Shown in pieces: positions 24,839-32,025 of a stretch of DNA of 51,558 nt (positions are counted from its first letter, which is position 1; each line of letters begins with the position of its first letter). Under the pieces are notes generated by a model. It was not told where the DNA came from. It was given only the letters and a program-made list of their open reading frames with translations, and made no database searches. The stretch is from Saprospiraceae bacterium (GTDB lineage Bacteria > Bacteroidota > Bacteroidia > Chitinophagales > Saprospiraceae): contig JALHQW010000057.1 in NCBI GenBank assembly GCA_022841745.1, positions 1 through 51,558 on the forward strand. Reading direction: 5' to 3'. Both the position numbers and the translations under genes were made by a program.

Positions 24839-25431
24839 TGGAAAAAGAAAGAGCAATACTTGAAATTTTCAAACTGAACAAGGGCTATGCCCGGACGCAG
24901 GACATTTTGGATGCGGGTTTCCACAACCATTACCTTGACATGCTTGTGGAGGGAGGTGAAGTGGTGAAAATTAAGAGGGGTTTGTACAGGCTTGCTGCTG
25001 TTAGTTTTGATGATGAGATGGAAGAGGTCAGCTGCATGGTGCCAGATGGCGTGGTGTGCCTTTTTTCTGCCTGGAATTATTATGAACTCTCCGATTTTGT
25101 CCCACCCGAATATCACATTGCCATTGAGAAATCCCGGAAGGTAGTTTTGCCGGTTTACCCACCTATCAGGGTTTATTACTGGAGTGAAAAATATTGGAGC
25201 ATCGGCATTACCGAGGTCAAAATAGGCCAAACGACTGTCAAAATTTATGGGAAAGAAAAATCGGTGTGCGATGCCATCAAGTTCAGGAACAAAATTGGAA
25301 AGGACGTGGAGAAGGAAGTACTTCAAAATTACCTCAAAGAGAAAGACCGGAGCATTGAAAAATTGCTGCATTTCGCCCGGCTGCTGCGGGTAGAGGAGCA
25401 GATGAAAACCTATTTGAGCATTTTACTATGA
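24838..25431 (+). CDS. abiEi: AbiEi-family antitoxin / transcriptional regulator
   Basis: A 197-residue type IV antitoxin. An N-terminal winged-helix segment (about 1-55: AILEIFKLNKGYARTQDIL, then VKIKRGLYRLA) binds DNA. The rest is the AbiEi antitoxin domain (GVVCLFSAWNYYELSD, PPEYHIAIEKSRKV, EKSVCDAIKFRNKIGKDVEKE). It should neutralise the AbiEii toxin without stable binding and repress the operon. The stop overlaps the toxin start as ATGA. It provides abortive phage defence or element maintenance. The promoter palindrome upstream supports autorepression. Confidence 0.85.
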   Translation: MEKERAILEIFKLNKGYARTQDILDAGFHNHYLDMLVEGGEVVKIKRGLYRLAAVSFDDEMEEVSCMVPDGVVCLFSAWNYYELSDFVPPEYHIAIEKSRKVVLPVYPPIRVYYWSEKYWSIGITEVKIGQTTVKIYGKEKSVCDAIKFRNKIGKDVEKEVLQNYLKEKDRSIEKLLHFARLLRVEEQMKTYLSILL

Positions 25432-26288
25432 GCGAAAAGAAAAACATCGTAGCCTCGGTGAAAGGGCGTTTGCTGCACATCGCCCGGACTGGAGGGAAAA
25501 ACCACCAACTCCTCCTGCTCCGCTATTTTCAGGAAAGGTTTCTGTACCGGCTTTCCAGGTCGAGGTTCAATCATCATTTCTGCCTGAAGGGGGCGGCATT
25601 CCTGTACGCCCTCGAAGGAGAACAGAGCCGGGTCACCAAAGACATTGATTTTCTGGGAATGGACATTCAGTCAACCCACCAATCGTTGAGAAGGGCGATA
25701 ACAAACATCTGTGAAAGACCCTATGAAGAGGACGGCGTAACATTCGATTTGGAATCCTTGACCATCGAAGACATCGTCAAGGATGGCAACTATCGAGGAC
25801 TCCGAATTGGTATTACCGGCCATTTGGACCGGACAAAACAAAGGCTGCAAATTGACATAGGGTTTGGAGACATCGTGGTACCGGAACCTATGAAAATGAC
25901 CTATCCCGTTATCCTTGAAATGGATGCGCCGGTATTGTATGCATATTCCATCGAATCCACTATTGCGGAAAAATTTGAAGCAATGATTGACCTGGCAGAA
26001 ATCAATACCCGCATGAAAGACTTCTACGATGTTTATCACCTGCTGGAAAATCACCCCATCAATAATGAAGTGTTAGAACAGGCCATCCGGCAAACTTTTG
26101 AACGCAGGGGGACGCCAGCGCCTCAAACACATAGTCTGTTTCAACCTGCCTTCTATCTGGATGATGCAAGGAATACGCTCTGGATGGCATGGAAGCGGAA
26201 AGCCCTGCTGAATATGGACTTGGAATTTTCGCAAGTGATGGGGTTGATAGTTGAGTGTTTGAAGCCTATCTATCTCAGGTTGCCCTGA
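25428..26288 (+). CDS. abiEii: AbiEii/AbiGii-family nucleotidyltransferase toxin
   Basis: A 286-residue toxin of the DNA polymerase beta-like nucleotidyltransferase fold. Catalytic signature: FCLKGAAFLYAL (about 51-62), then RVTKDIDFLG with the acidic pair at about residues 72-74. Later parts are LQIDIGFGD, STIAEKFEAMIDLAEINTRMKDFYDVYHL and a C-terminal helical domain. AbiEii-type toxins transfer nucleotides to tRNAs and stop growth. It is the second gene of the TA operon. The frame is intact and of usual length. Confidence 0.85.
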   Translation: MSEKKNIVASVKGRLLHIARTGGKNHQLLLLRYFQERFLYRLSRSRFNHHFCLKGAAFLYALEGEQSRVTKDIDFLGMDIQSTHQSLRRAITNICERPYEEDGVTFDLESLTIEDIVKDGNYRGLRIGITGHLDRTKQRLQIDIGFGDIVVPEPMKMTYPVILEMDAPVLYAYSIESTIAEKFEAMIDLAEINTRMKDFYDVYHLLENHPINNEVLEQAIRQTFERRGTPAPQTHSLFQPAFYLDDARNTLWMAWKRKALLNMDLEFSQVMGLIVECLKPIYLRLP

Positions 26289-27133
26289 AGTAAATCAACA
26301 AAGTACATCTTTTTTAATTGCGTTCGGCCGGGGGCAAACTACGCCGTGAAAACAGTCTGCCTTTGCCGTGTTTGGCATTAAAGCAGGGGTAGCCACAGCC
26401 ATGAACGCAGCCATGCGAAGTGAAATGACTGCGGCTACTCCTGCTGCGGGCGCCGGATGCTGGCTGGTGCTTACCTGTGAAGCGGGAAGCGTCAGCTTGC
26501 ATCCGGCGCTTTGGCTTGTGGGCTTTGGGGCTGTTTTTCACACCGCTGAAACGGGTGGGTGGGGATGTGTAGCCATTCTTCAACCGGGTGGGACAAACCA
26601 GGTCGTGGAAAACGGTTGCGTTGGTGGAAGCAGGGCAGAAAAGCAGGGGCAGCGCCAAAGTGAAACGGAACGAAGGTGAAGTGAAACGGCGGCGCTGCGC
26701 CTGCTGCGGGGTGGCTGCGGCTGCCTGGGCTGCAAGGCAAGGGAAGCACGAGCAGGCTTGTAGGACTGGCTGCGGCAGCTGCTTGGGGTTGTGTTGAGCC
26801 TCCGTTTTCCACTCCGCTGCACTGGGTGGGATTTTCGTTGGTGGGGCGGGAAGGCGATGGCAAAAAGCAGGGACAGCGGCGAAGTGAAACGGAACCATGT
26901 GCAGTGAAACGGCGGCGCTGTGCCTGCTGCGGGGGTGCTGCGGCTGCCTGGGCTGCAAGACTGGGAGGGAAACGAACGGGCTTGCAGGACTGGCTGCGGC
27001 AGTGCCTTGGGATTGAAGCGTTTGGTCTCTTCCGATTGCCACACCGCTGCGCTGGGTGGGAGAGAGGTTCCCTACGAGAATGACAAGCAAAGGTGAAGGC
27101 AGCCGAAAATGACTGCCTTCCCTGTGCTGTCAT
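26289..27133. repeat. 845-bp GC-rich repeat block without genes
   Basis: Two related units about 223 bases apart carry the words GTGAAACGGCGGCGCTG, CTGCTGCGGGG, GGCTGCGGCTGCCTGGGCTG and GGACTGGCTGCGGCAG, starting near 26681 and 26904, and end in CCGCTGC-CTGGGTGGG. The first unit is preceded by sequence that also occurs at about 7323-7430. Long open frames on both strands here are Pro/Arg/Ser-rich and overlap each other without coding character, so they are not called. Confidence 0.7.
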
Positions 27134-28018
27134 TCATGCAGCTTGCCGCATTTCCTCGGCAATCTCGACCTCCTTTGCCTCGGTTTTGAGCAGGAAGTTG
27201 GCGGCTTTCTCGGCGGCACTGGCGGCGGTCATCAAAAGCCGTGCGTCACCGTGCAGGGCGTTTATCCAGGATTGCAGGTAAGCGGCGGTATTCTCCACCA
27301 AGTCCTCGACGACGATGCCGCAATGGGCGGCGAGGAACGAGGCCGACATTTCGGCAACGAGTTCTTCCCGGCTGTACTTTCCAGAACCAAACGTGTTCCT
27401 GAGTTCCCGGTTGAGGCGGGAGGAATGCCCTGTCCAGTGGCTCAACTCGTGGAAATAGGTGTGATAGTATTTTTCCGGGCTTTCAAACTCGGCGAGGTCG
27501 GGCATGAACAGTTTGTCGAACAGAGGCGAATAGGCGGGTTCGCCCTTGGCGACCTCGTGCGGGTTGCCGGATAGGATGGCTTCACATTCGCTAATCCGGG
27601 CGGGGATTGCTTCGGGCTTTTCTTCCCGGAACATTTCAGCCGTAAAACCCTCGATGTCGAGGACATTGAAAACCCGGTACTCGGAGACGAAAGGCACAAC
27701 TTTTTCAGCCTCCTTTTTCGTCTCTACCCGCTTGCCTTCGGCGTCAAAAAAGAGCATTTTCCAGAAATAGATGGGGAGGGATTTTGCCCCTTTTTTGACC
27801 CGGTGCCCTGCCCCGCTGATTTGATGGAAAGTGGCGAAGCGTGGCACCTCGAAGCCGTCGAGCATGAAACGATTGATGCCTCGGTATGTGTAGCCCGTAA
27901 AATGGTTTTGGGCTGCGCCCATTACAATTTGGTTCCAGGTGCGACGCCACGGCACGACGCCTTTTTCAAGCTGTGAAATGATGCGGGCGGTCATTTCTTC
28001 AAATTTATCCTTTTTCAT
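27134..28018 (-). CDS. ArdC-like antirestriction / ssDNA-binding protein with zincin domain
   Basis: A 294-residue protein. The N-terminal ArdC-like ssDNA-binding domain (about 1-130) shows EEMTARIISQLEKGVVPWRRTWN, GYTYRGINRFML and KKGAKSLPIYFWKM. The C-terminal zincin-like peptidase domain has the zinc motif HELSHWTGH near residues 188-196 and a downstream E in EELVAEMSASFLA. ArdC proteins of conjugative plasmids protect incoming single-stranded DNA from restriction. It is a strong marker for conjugative or mobilisable DNA, although no relaxase or T4SS gene is in the window. It forms a leftward group with the next two unknown genes. Confidence 0.85.
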   Translation of the reverse strand: MKKDKFEEMTARIISQLEKGVVPWRRTWNQIVMGAAQNHFTGYTYRGINRFMLDGFEVPRFATFHQISGAGHRVKKGAKSLPIYFWKMLFFDAEGKRVETKKEAEKVVPFVSEYRVFNVLDIEGFTAEMFREEKPEAIPARISECEAILSGNPHEVAKGEPAYSPLFDKLFMPDLAEFESPEKYYHTYFHELSHWTGHSSRLNRELRNTFGSGKYSREELVAEMSASFLAAHCGIVVEDLVENTAAYLQSWINALHGDARLLMTAASAAEKAANFLLKTEAKEVEIAEEMRQAA

Positions 28019-28152
28019 GAGTGGTTGATTTTTGACAAAGCAGCCCCCGTCCTCCGGTAGGTCAGAAGGCTGTTTTTGGTTTGAAAATTTGATGTTGGAA
28101 ATGCCCCCGACCTTTCAGCCGGGGGCGGGGATGGACAAATGACAACTTATTT

Positions 28153-28800
28153 TCAGGCTGCCTTTCTTTCCTCCTTCGGCGTGAATTCTGTTAGTAGGGC
28201 GGTTTGACGTTCTTTCTCGGCCTCGACTTCTGCCCTCGTCGGCTCCAAGTGGGTACTGTAATTCTCGGCAAACAGCGTCTTGGCTTCCATCGTATCGGAG
28301 CGGTAAATGTGGAAATGGGTGGCTTCGATGTCCTGAACGAGGTGGCGGTGCTTTTCCAAGTCCTTTTTTGGGAGCGGCGTGAAATCGAAGAAAGCCATGA
28401 AGTAAGGAGCGCCTTCTTTGTTGGTCTTCTTTTCCAGCTTCACCGTCCAAAGCACCTCGCACAAGCCCCGTTTTTCGTAGAAAAGGTCACGGGCTGCCTC
28501 GCTCAGGTTCTGGACGCTGAACCCGTGGAACATGAACACACCCACGTGTCCTTCCTCGTTCACAAAGTACACTTCGCACCATTTCTTGACGGGCTGCCCA
28601 AAAAGCCCATCCTCCAAGCAACGGAAGGCGACGGGGATGACCTTGAACGTTTCACCGGGCTTGGTGACCTGCTGCCTTCCTTCGAGGTTCAGGACGCCTT
28701 TTCCGAGGTCGAGGCGGTAGGAACGGGGGTTGCCGGGCATGTAGCGGGTTTCAAGGGTTTCGAGTTTCTTGATGTCAGAAATTGGAAGCAGATTTTTCAT
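28153..28800 (-). CDS. unknown protein of ICE/plasmid type
   Basis: A 215-residue soluble protein I do not recognise. Visible parts are MKNLLPISDIKKLETLETRYMP, SYRLDLGKGVLNLEGRQ, WCEVYFVNEEGHVGVFMFHGFS and FHIYRSDTMEAKTLF, with a charged C-terminal helix (EVEAEKERQ). There is no signal peptide or TM segment. It precedes the ArdC-like gene on the same strand with a 134-bp gap, so accessory DNA-transfer function is possible. AT-rich promoter-like sequence lies upstream of its start. Confidence 0.65.
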   Translation of the reverse strand: MKNLLPISDIKKLETLETRYMPGNPRSYRLDLGKGVLNLEGRQQVTKPGETFKVIPVAFRCLEDGLFGQPVKKWCEVYFVNEEGHVGVFMFHGFSVQNLSEAARDLFYEKRGLCEVLWTVKLEKKTNKEGAPYFMAFFDFTPLPKKDLEKHRHLVQDIEATHFHIYRSDTMEAKTLFAENYSTHLEPTRAEVEAEKERQTALLTEFTPKEERKAA

Positions 28801-29002
28801 AGTAAAATAAAGTTAAATTGTTTTTAAAAAAGCGTGCAGTGTTTGACCGGGATGCTGCACCCCCTGCCCAACCTGTTGCCGCACAGGGAGGGAAAAGCGG
28901 TTTCTCTTTCAGATTTATCCCCAACGGGAAAGGCTATTTCTCAAAGGAATTTCTACCGAAAAATAAGCCTGAACTAACTGCGCAGTAGGAAAAAACGGAA
29001 CA

Positions 29003-29317
29003 CTAAAACGGGAGCATCAAACCCTCCAATTCTTCGGCGACCTGGGCAGCGGTAGCCCAATGCGACGCCTGAACGGAATAATGACCATTGCCGGAGGAAA
29101 AGATGAAGCGGACGAACTTCAAGCCCCATTCCTTCACAGCGCCGGGGCAATCAATGTCGGCGAAGAAATAAGGCGGCGGCAAATAGACATGGAAATTCTT
29201 GTAAACTGGCTCGATGTCAAAAGGGAACTCGATGGAAGGGGGCGGCTCCATCTGCCGCTCGGCGGAGGCTATACGGGCAGCCTCAACGCTCTGTGCGAGG
29301 TAAGTTGTGCTTGTCAT
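29003..29317 (-). CDS. small unknown protein with its own promoter
   Basis: A 104-residue protein: MTSTTYLAQSVEAARIASAE, then a proline-rich stretch (MEPPPSIEFPFDIEPVY), VYLPPPYFFADIDCPGAV and FIFSSGNGHYSVQASHWATA. No family recognised. The start at 29317 rather than 29389 is chosen because a promoter (29348-29379) and the leader GTTAATCACAAAATAA lie directly upstream, which places the longer version outside the transcript. The same leader recurs at two sites to the right. Confidence 0.6.
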   Translation of the reverse strand: MTSTTYLAQSVEAARIASAERQMEPPPSIEFPFDIEPVYKNFHVYLPPPYFFADIDCPGAVKEWGLKFVRFIFSSGNGHYSVQASHWATAAQVAEELEGLMLPF

Positions 29318-29347
29318 TTTGTCATTTATTTTGTGATTAACAATACC

Positions 29348-29379
29348 TAAAGATAAACAGAATGTTTGAATTAAACAAC
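29348..29379 (-). promoter_or_regulatory. Bacteroidota-type promoter of the 104-residue gene
   Basis: On the minus strand GTTG (29376-29379) and TATCTTTA (29348-29355) are separated by 20 bases, close to the consensus TTTG-N20-TAnnTTTG. The start codon lies about 30 bases downstream of the -7 element. Confidence 0.6.
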
Positions 29380-29421
29380 TGATTGTCAAGTGTTTAAATA
29401 CATTTTTTTATCTTCAAATTA

Positions 29422-29970
29422 TCAAAAAAGACGGCCACTAAAAGCAGGCAAAAACCACCACCCACCACCCAAAAAGGACCAACTACCCCACCCGGAAGGA
29501 GGCACCACGCCAGCCGGAAGGAACACCAGTACCGGGACACCCAAACCAGCGGCAAGGGCACACTCAGACCAGGAACCGGAACCACCTGAAACCCAGGAAC
29601 GGCGGGGAGCAACACCAGCCGGGCAAGCCCCACCCGGAAAGCAGACCCACAACGGGGAAGGCGAAGCCGCCAAAGCCCGAACCAGCGCAGCGGCACGGGC
29701 AGCAAAGGCACGGCTGCCCAAGCCACAAAAAGCAGGGGCGGCGGCACTAAAGAACTGGCAACCGGGAAAGGCAGCCGCCACCAGCGACGGCGCACCCGCA
29801 CCGCAGGAAGTAAAAACCGAGGAGGCCGGAACGCCAGCTCCCCGCAGCGAAGCGACAAAAGCAGCGGCGGCAGCACCGGAACAAGGGGAAGGGCGGCGGC
29901 TGCCACCCACCCCAAAGGAAGAAAAAGAGGAAAGCGCCAACGATGGGCGGGATACTGGATGTGGTGTCAT
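29422..29970 (-). CDS. A-free-codon reading frame (182 residues), uncertain gene
   Basis: The frame starts MTPHPVSRPSLALSSFSSFG directly after the leader GTTAATCAAAATAAATGAC. That leader and a TATCTTG motif upstream resemble those of the neighbouring 104-residue gene, so leftward expression is plausible. However, the DNA has almost no A on this strand, so stops are nearly impossible in any frame and openness is no evidence of coding. The product would consist almost only of Ala, Gly, Pro, Ser, Val, Leu, Phe, Trp, Cys and Arg. A non-coding function of the tract is equally possible. Confidence 0.25.
   Translation of the reverse strand: MTPHPVSRPSLALSSFSSFGVGGSRRPSPCSGAAAAAFVASLRGAGVPASSVFTSCGAGAPSLVAAAFPGCQFFSAAAPAFCGLGSRAFAARAAALVRALAASPSPLWVCFPGGACPAGVAPRRSWVSGGSGSWSECALAAGLGVPVLVFLPAGVVPPSGWGSWSFLGGGWWFLPAFSGRLF
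29461..29940. other. 480-bp tract almost devoid of T on the + strand
   Basis: Counting by hand gives 10 T in 480 bases (about 2%), against roughly 20-25% in neighbouring sequence. The + strand consists of A, C and G in mixed order, not a simple repeat. Borders are sharp: an AT-rich segment with ordinary T before 29430 and from 29960 on. A second, short T-poor stretch occurs at 30061-30120. Confidence 0.9.
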
Positions 29971-30543
29971 TTATTTTGATTAACTCCTACAAGATACGCC
30001 AATAAAATAACATAAATAACTGAAAATCAAATGATTGTAAAAATATTTTTAAAAATAAACTGACCAAAAAGCAACGCAGCCAAGCAAAGCGGAAGCCCGG
30101 AGAACCGCCGCAAAAGCCCCCTAAATGCTTAAACAAATCAAACTGCAAATACCGCTGAATGCCACGCTGCGGAGCTTCATCGAACTGCAAATTCGGCTTT
30201 GATAGTGGAGCGCCAACGGAGCTTGATAATGCGCAAGTGGGCTGAACGGCGCAAATAAAAGCCCCATGCGTCGGGGCGGGGGGTCGATAGTGTAGGTAGA
30301 GCGGAGCGGAGCCTCATTGAAGGCAATTCCGCTTTCATCGCCAGAATGGAGTGGCAGCCAAAACATAAAGCTGCGGCGGGGAAAATTGCGGAACGAAGCT
30401 GCGCCCGCCCTACTCAGCGAAGGCGCAAGCGAAGTGGAGCACGATATTGTTGCCAGCATGGAATAGAGGCTTTACTGAAAAAGGGAGCGGGCGGAGCGAC
30501 CGGAAAAATGCCGTTTTCAGTGCGTGAAATGACCGGGTTTTGC
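29971..30543. other. gene-free accessory sequence
   Basis: About 570 bases in which no gene is supported. It begins with an AT-rich piece that contains the leader word GTCATTTATTTTGATTAAC on the + strand. It continues T-poor, then becomes GC-rich with several GGAGC/GCGGAGC words (GAGCGGAGCGGAGCC). The reading frames present are short and Ser/Arg-rich. Confidence 0.5.
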
Positions 30544-30618
30544 TATCTTTGGAACGTCATTTATTTGATTAACAATGTTATTCAAATCAGGGCTGTCCCT
30601 TGGGGATAGCCCTTTTTG
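30544..30618 (+). ncRNA. candidate 60-nt small RNA (promoter plus terminator)
   Basis: TATCTTTG at 30544-30551 matches the Bacteroidota -7 consensus exactly. It is followed by the repeated leader word GTCATTTATTTGATTAAC. Then comes an intrinsic terminator: GGGCTGTCCC (30590-30599) pairs with GGGATAGCCC (30603-30612), one wobble, followed by TTTTT. No gene fits between, so a transcript of about 60 bases is predicted. The -33 element is weak. Confidence 0.4.
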
Positions 30619-30787
30619 TTGATGTCATACCTTTACAAACACTGGCTTCTCCAGCAACTCCCCAACCCTTGCCCCAATTCGGTGAATCCACCTTGAATTC
30701 ATTGAGCGTATTCATTGAAGAACTGCGCTTGCGGGTGGCGGCATACCAGAAATGTCCGTTTTGGAATACGACGTTGTAATTTTTCAT
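30587..30787 (-). CDS. short unknown reading frame
   Basis: A 66-codon frame with an aromatic N-terminus (MKNYNVVFQNGHFWYAATRKR) and a middle part PNWGKGWGVAGEAS. No family is recognised. Its 3' end runs through the opposite-strand terminator at 30590-30618, which argues that at least the tail is not functional. It lies downstream of the HhH-like gene on the same strand. Confidence 0.25.
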   Translation of the reverse strand: MKNYNVVFQNGHFWYAATRKRSSSMNTLNEFKVDSPNWGKGWGVAGEASVCKGMTSTKRAIPKGQP

Positions 30788-30819
30788 GCTTGGGTATTTG
30801 AATGGTGCATATAATTATC

Positions 30820-31350
30820 TTATTTCATTGCACTTTTCTGACTACTCCATTGCCAAAGCGCCCTATCCAAAGTCCGCATATCAACCTGGTTTTCCTTGGC
30901 TAGCTTACGGGTTGCTTCCACGTATTGAAGCCAGAAATCAAAACTGTATCCGCCCGTTTTTTTAACGCCCAACGATTCCAGCGCCCGGAAATCCAAAATG
31001 GGATAGGGGTCGGGATGCAGGAAATGAAGGATGACCGAAGCGGTAGGAAAAGACACGCCTTCCAACAGGCACAAGGCACCGATTCTGAGGCGTTCCGTTT
31101 CACAGCTTAGGCTAATTCGGCTGATTTCTTCCACTTCTGCTGCTTTGTTCTTATCCACCCGGCTTTTGCTTCTTTCCGTTTTCCATTCACAGATGTCTTT
31201 GAACTCGTCAAATCTCAGGAAGCCACGTTCCGCCACGGCAGGTTTTATCGTTTCCATGATATTACGCTCCAATTCCTTCTTGTCATAACGAAACCTGGCT
31301 GACAGTTCCTGGATTTTGGTGTGCTCGAATTGCAATTCAAATTTTTCCAT
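30820..31350 (-). CDS. HhH-like hypothetical protein at the end of the defence operon
   Basis: A 176-residue soluble protein, mostly helical. The segment FPTASVILHFLHPDPYPILDFRALESLGV resembles the helix-hairpin-helix glycosylase-like pattern seen in small proteins near restriction systems (read here as FPTASVILHFLHPDP and YPILDFRALESLGV). The N-terminus is charged and coiled (ELSARFRYDKKELERNIME). Catalytic residues cannot be assigned. It follows the TOPRIM-like gene with a 70-bp gap and may be the last gene of the leftward defence operon or a separate unit. Confidence 0.55.
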   Translation of the reverse strand: MEKFELQFEHTKIQELSARFRYDKKELERNIMETIKPAVAERGFLRFDEFKDICEWKTERSKSRVDKNKAAEVEEISRISLSCETERLRIGALCLLEGVSFPTASVILHFLHPDPYPILDFRALESLGVKKTGGYSFDFWLQYVEATRKLAKENQVDMRTLDRALWQWSSQKSAMK

Positions 31351-31420
31351 TTGGCACTTTTAAAAGTTATATTTCATGCACATTGCCCGTTTTGAACATG
31401 ACAATTTATTACATGGTTGA

Positions 31421-32020
31421 TTACAGCTTACACCAAGTATCCACAACGTCCTTAAACCGCTTAAAAGAGGGGTTCCTTGCGTAAACCCTATTGAAATCAG
31501 GAAGTTGCTCGAACACTTTCAAAGCATGAAGCGTCTCGTTGAATTCTCCCCAATAGTTCCAAATCACATTTTTAGGGTCTCGTTGGTCCCGCTTCTTTTT
31601 ACGGTCTGTAAAGGTTGGCATTCGATGCGTAGTCAGGCTTTGCCGATAGGCCGTCAAGCCTCTACCGTCGGCGACGATATAGGATTCCAATTCATACTCC
31701 ACACATATCAATTTGTAAAAATCTTCCGGAATATTACGTTGAGTTAGCTTCTTTCTGACGTGTGCAACCTCAGAAACACAATCCAACTTAGCTCTCCTAT
31801 CTGGGAACGAGGGGTTCAAATCCCAAATAATCAAAGCTTTATCATAACCACTTTGGACTAAGGTTTCGCATACTTCATCACATTGCTCAATCAAGTTGTT
31901 TTTGTTGCCTAATGGGAAGGCTTGAATTTTCATGTTCGGACAAAACTTGTTTACCAAGTAGGAATAAACTTGTTCATCTGGGCCTTTTCGGCCACATTCA
32001 AGTAAGAGGGCGACTTTCAT
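31421..32020 (-). CDS. TOPRIM/DUF4276-like partner of the AAA ATPase
   Basis: A 199-residue protein starting MKVALLLECGRKGPDEQVYSYL, followed by YDKALIIWDLNPSFPDRR and YKLICVEYELESYIVADGRGL. The acidic LLEC/PDEQ start, the Asp in IIWDL and the ELESYIVAD stretch fit TOPRIM-type nuclease proteins such as DUF4276 and the OLD-like partners. The start at 32020 lies 5 bases after the ATPase stop, so the two are translated together. Known two-gene ATPase-TOPRIM defence systems (PARIS, AbiL) share this logic. Exact family membership is uncertain. Confidence 0.55.
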   Translation of the reverse strand: MKVALLLECGRKGPDEQVYSYLVNKFCPNMKIQAFPLGNKNNLIEQCDEVCETLVQSGYDKALIIWDLNPSFPDRRAKLDCVSEVAHVRKKLTQRNIPEDFYKLICVEYELESYIVADGRGLTAYRQSLTTHRMPTFTDRKKKRDQRDPKNVIWNYWGEFNETLHALKVFEQLPDFNRVYARNPSFKRFKDVVDTWCKL

Positions 32021-32025
32021 AGGTG

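Noticed and set aside
26314-27133. Long Pro/Arg/Ser-rich reading frames (up to 258 residues) on the minus strand
   Set aside because: They overlap each other in three frames, lie in a tandem GC-rich repeat and have no domain, start context or biased codon use.
29390-29983. A 197-residue Ala/Pro/Lys-rich frame on the + strand
   Set aside because: It starts at a GTG without a clear initiation context and is open only because the tract has almost no T. A disordered histone-like protein is possible but unsupported.
31800-31830. GGTTCAAATCCC resembling a tRNA T arm
   Set aside because: It lies inside the TOPRIM-like gene (coding WDLNPSF on the minus strand) and no cloverleaf surrounds it.
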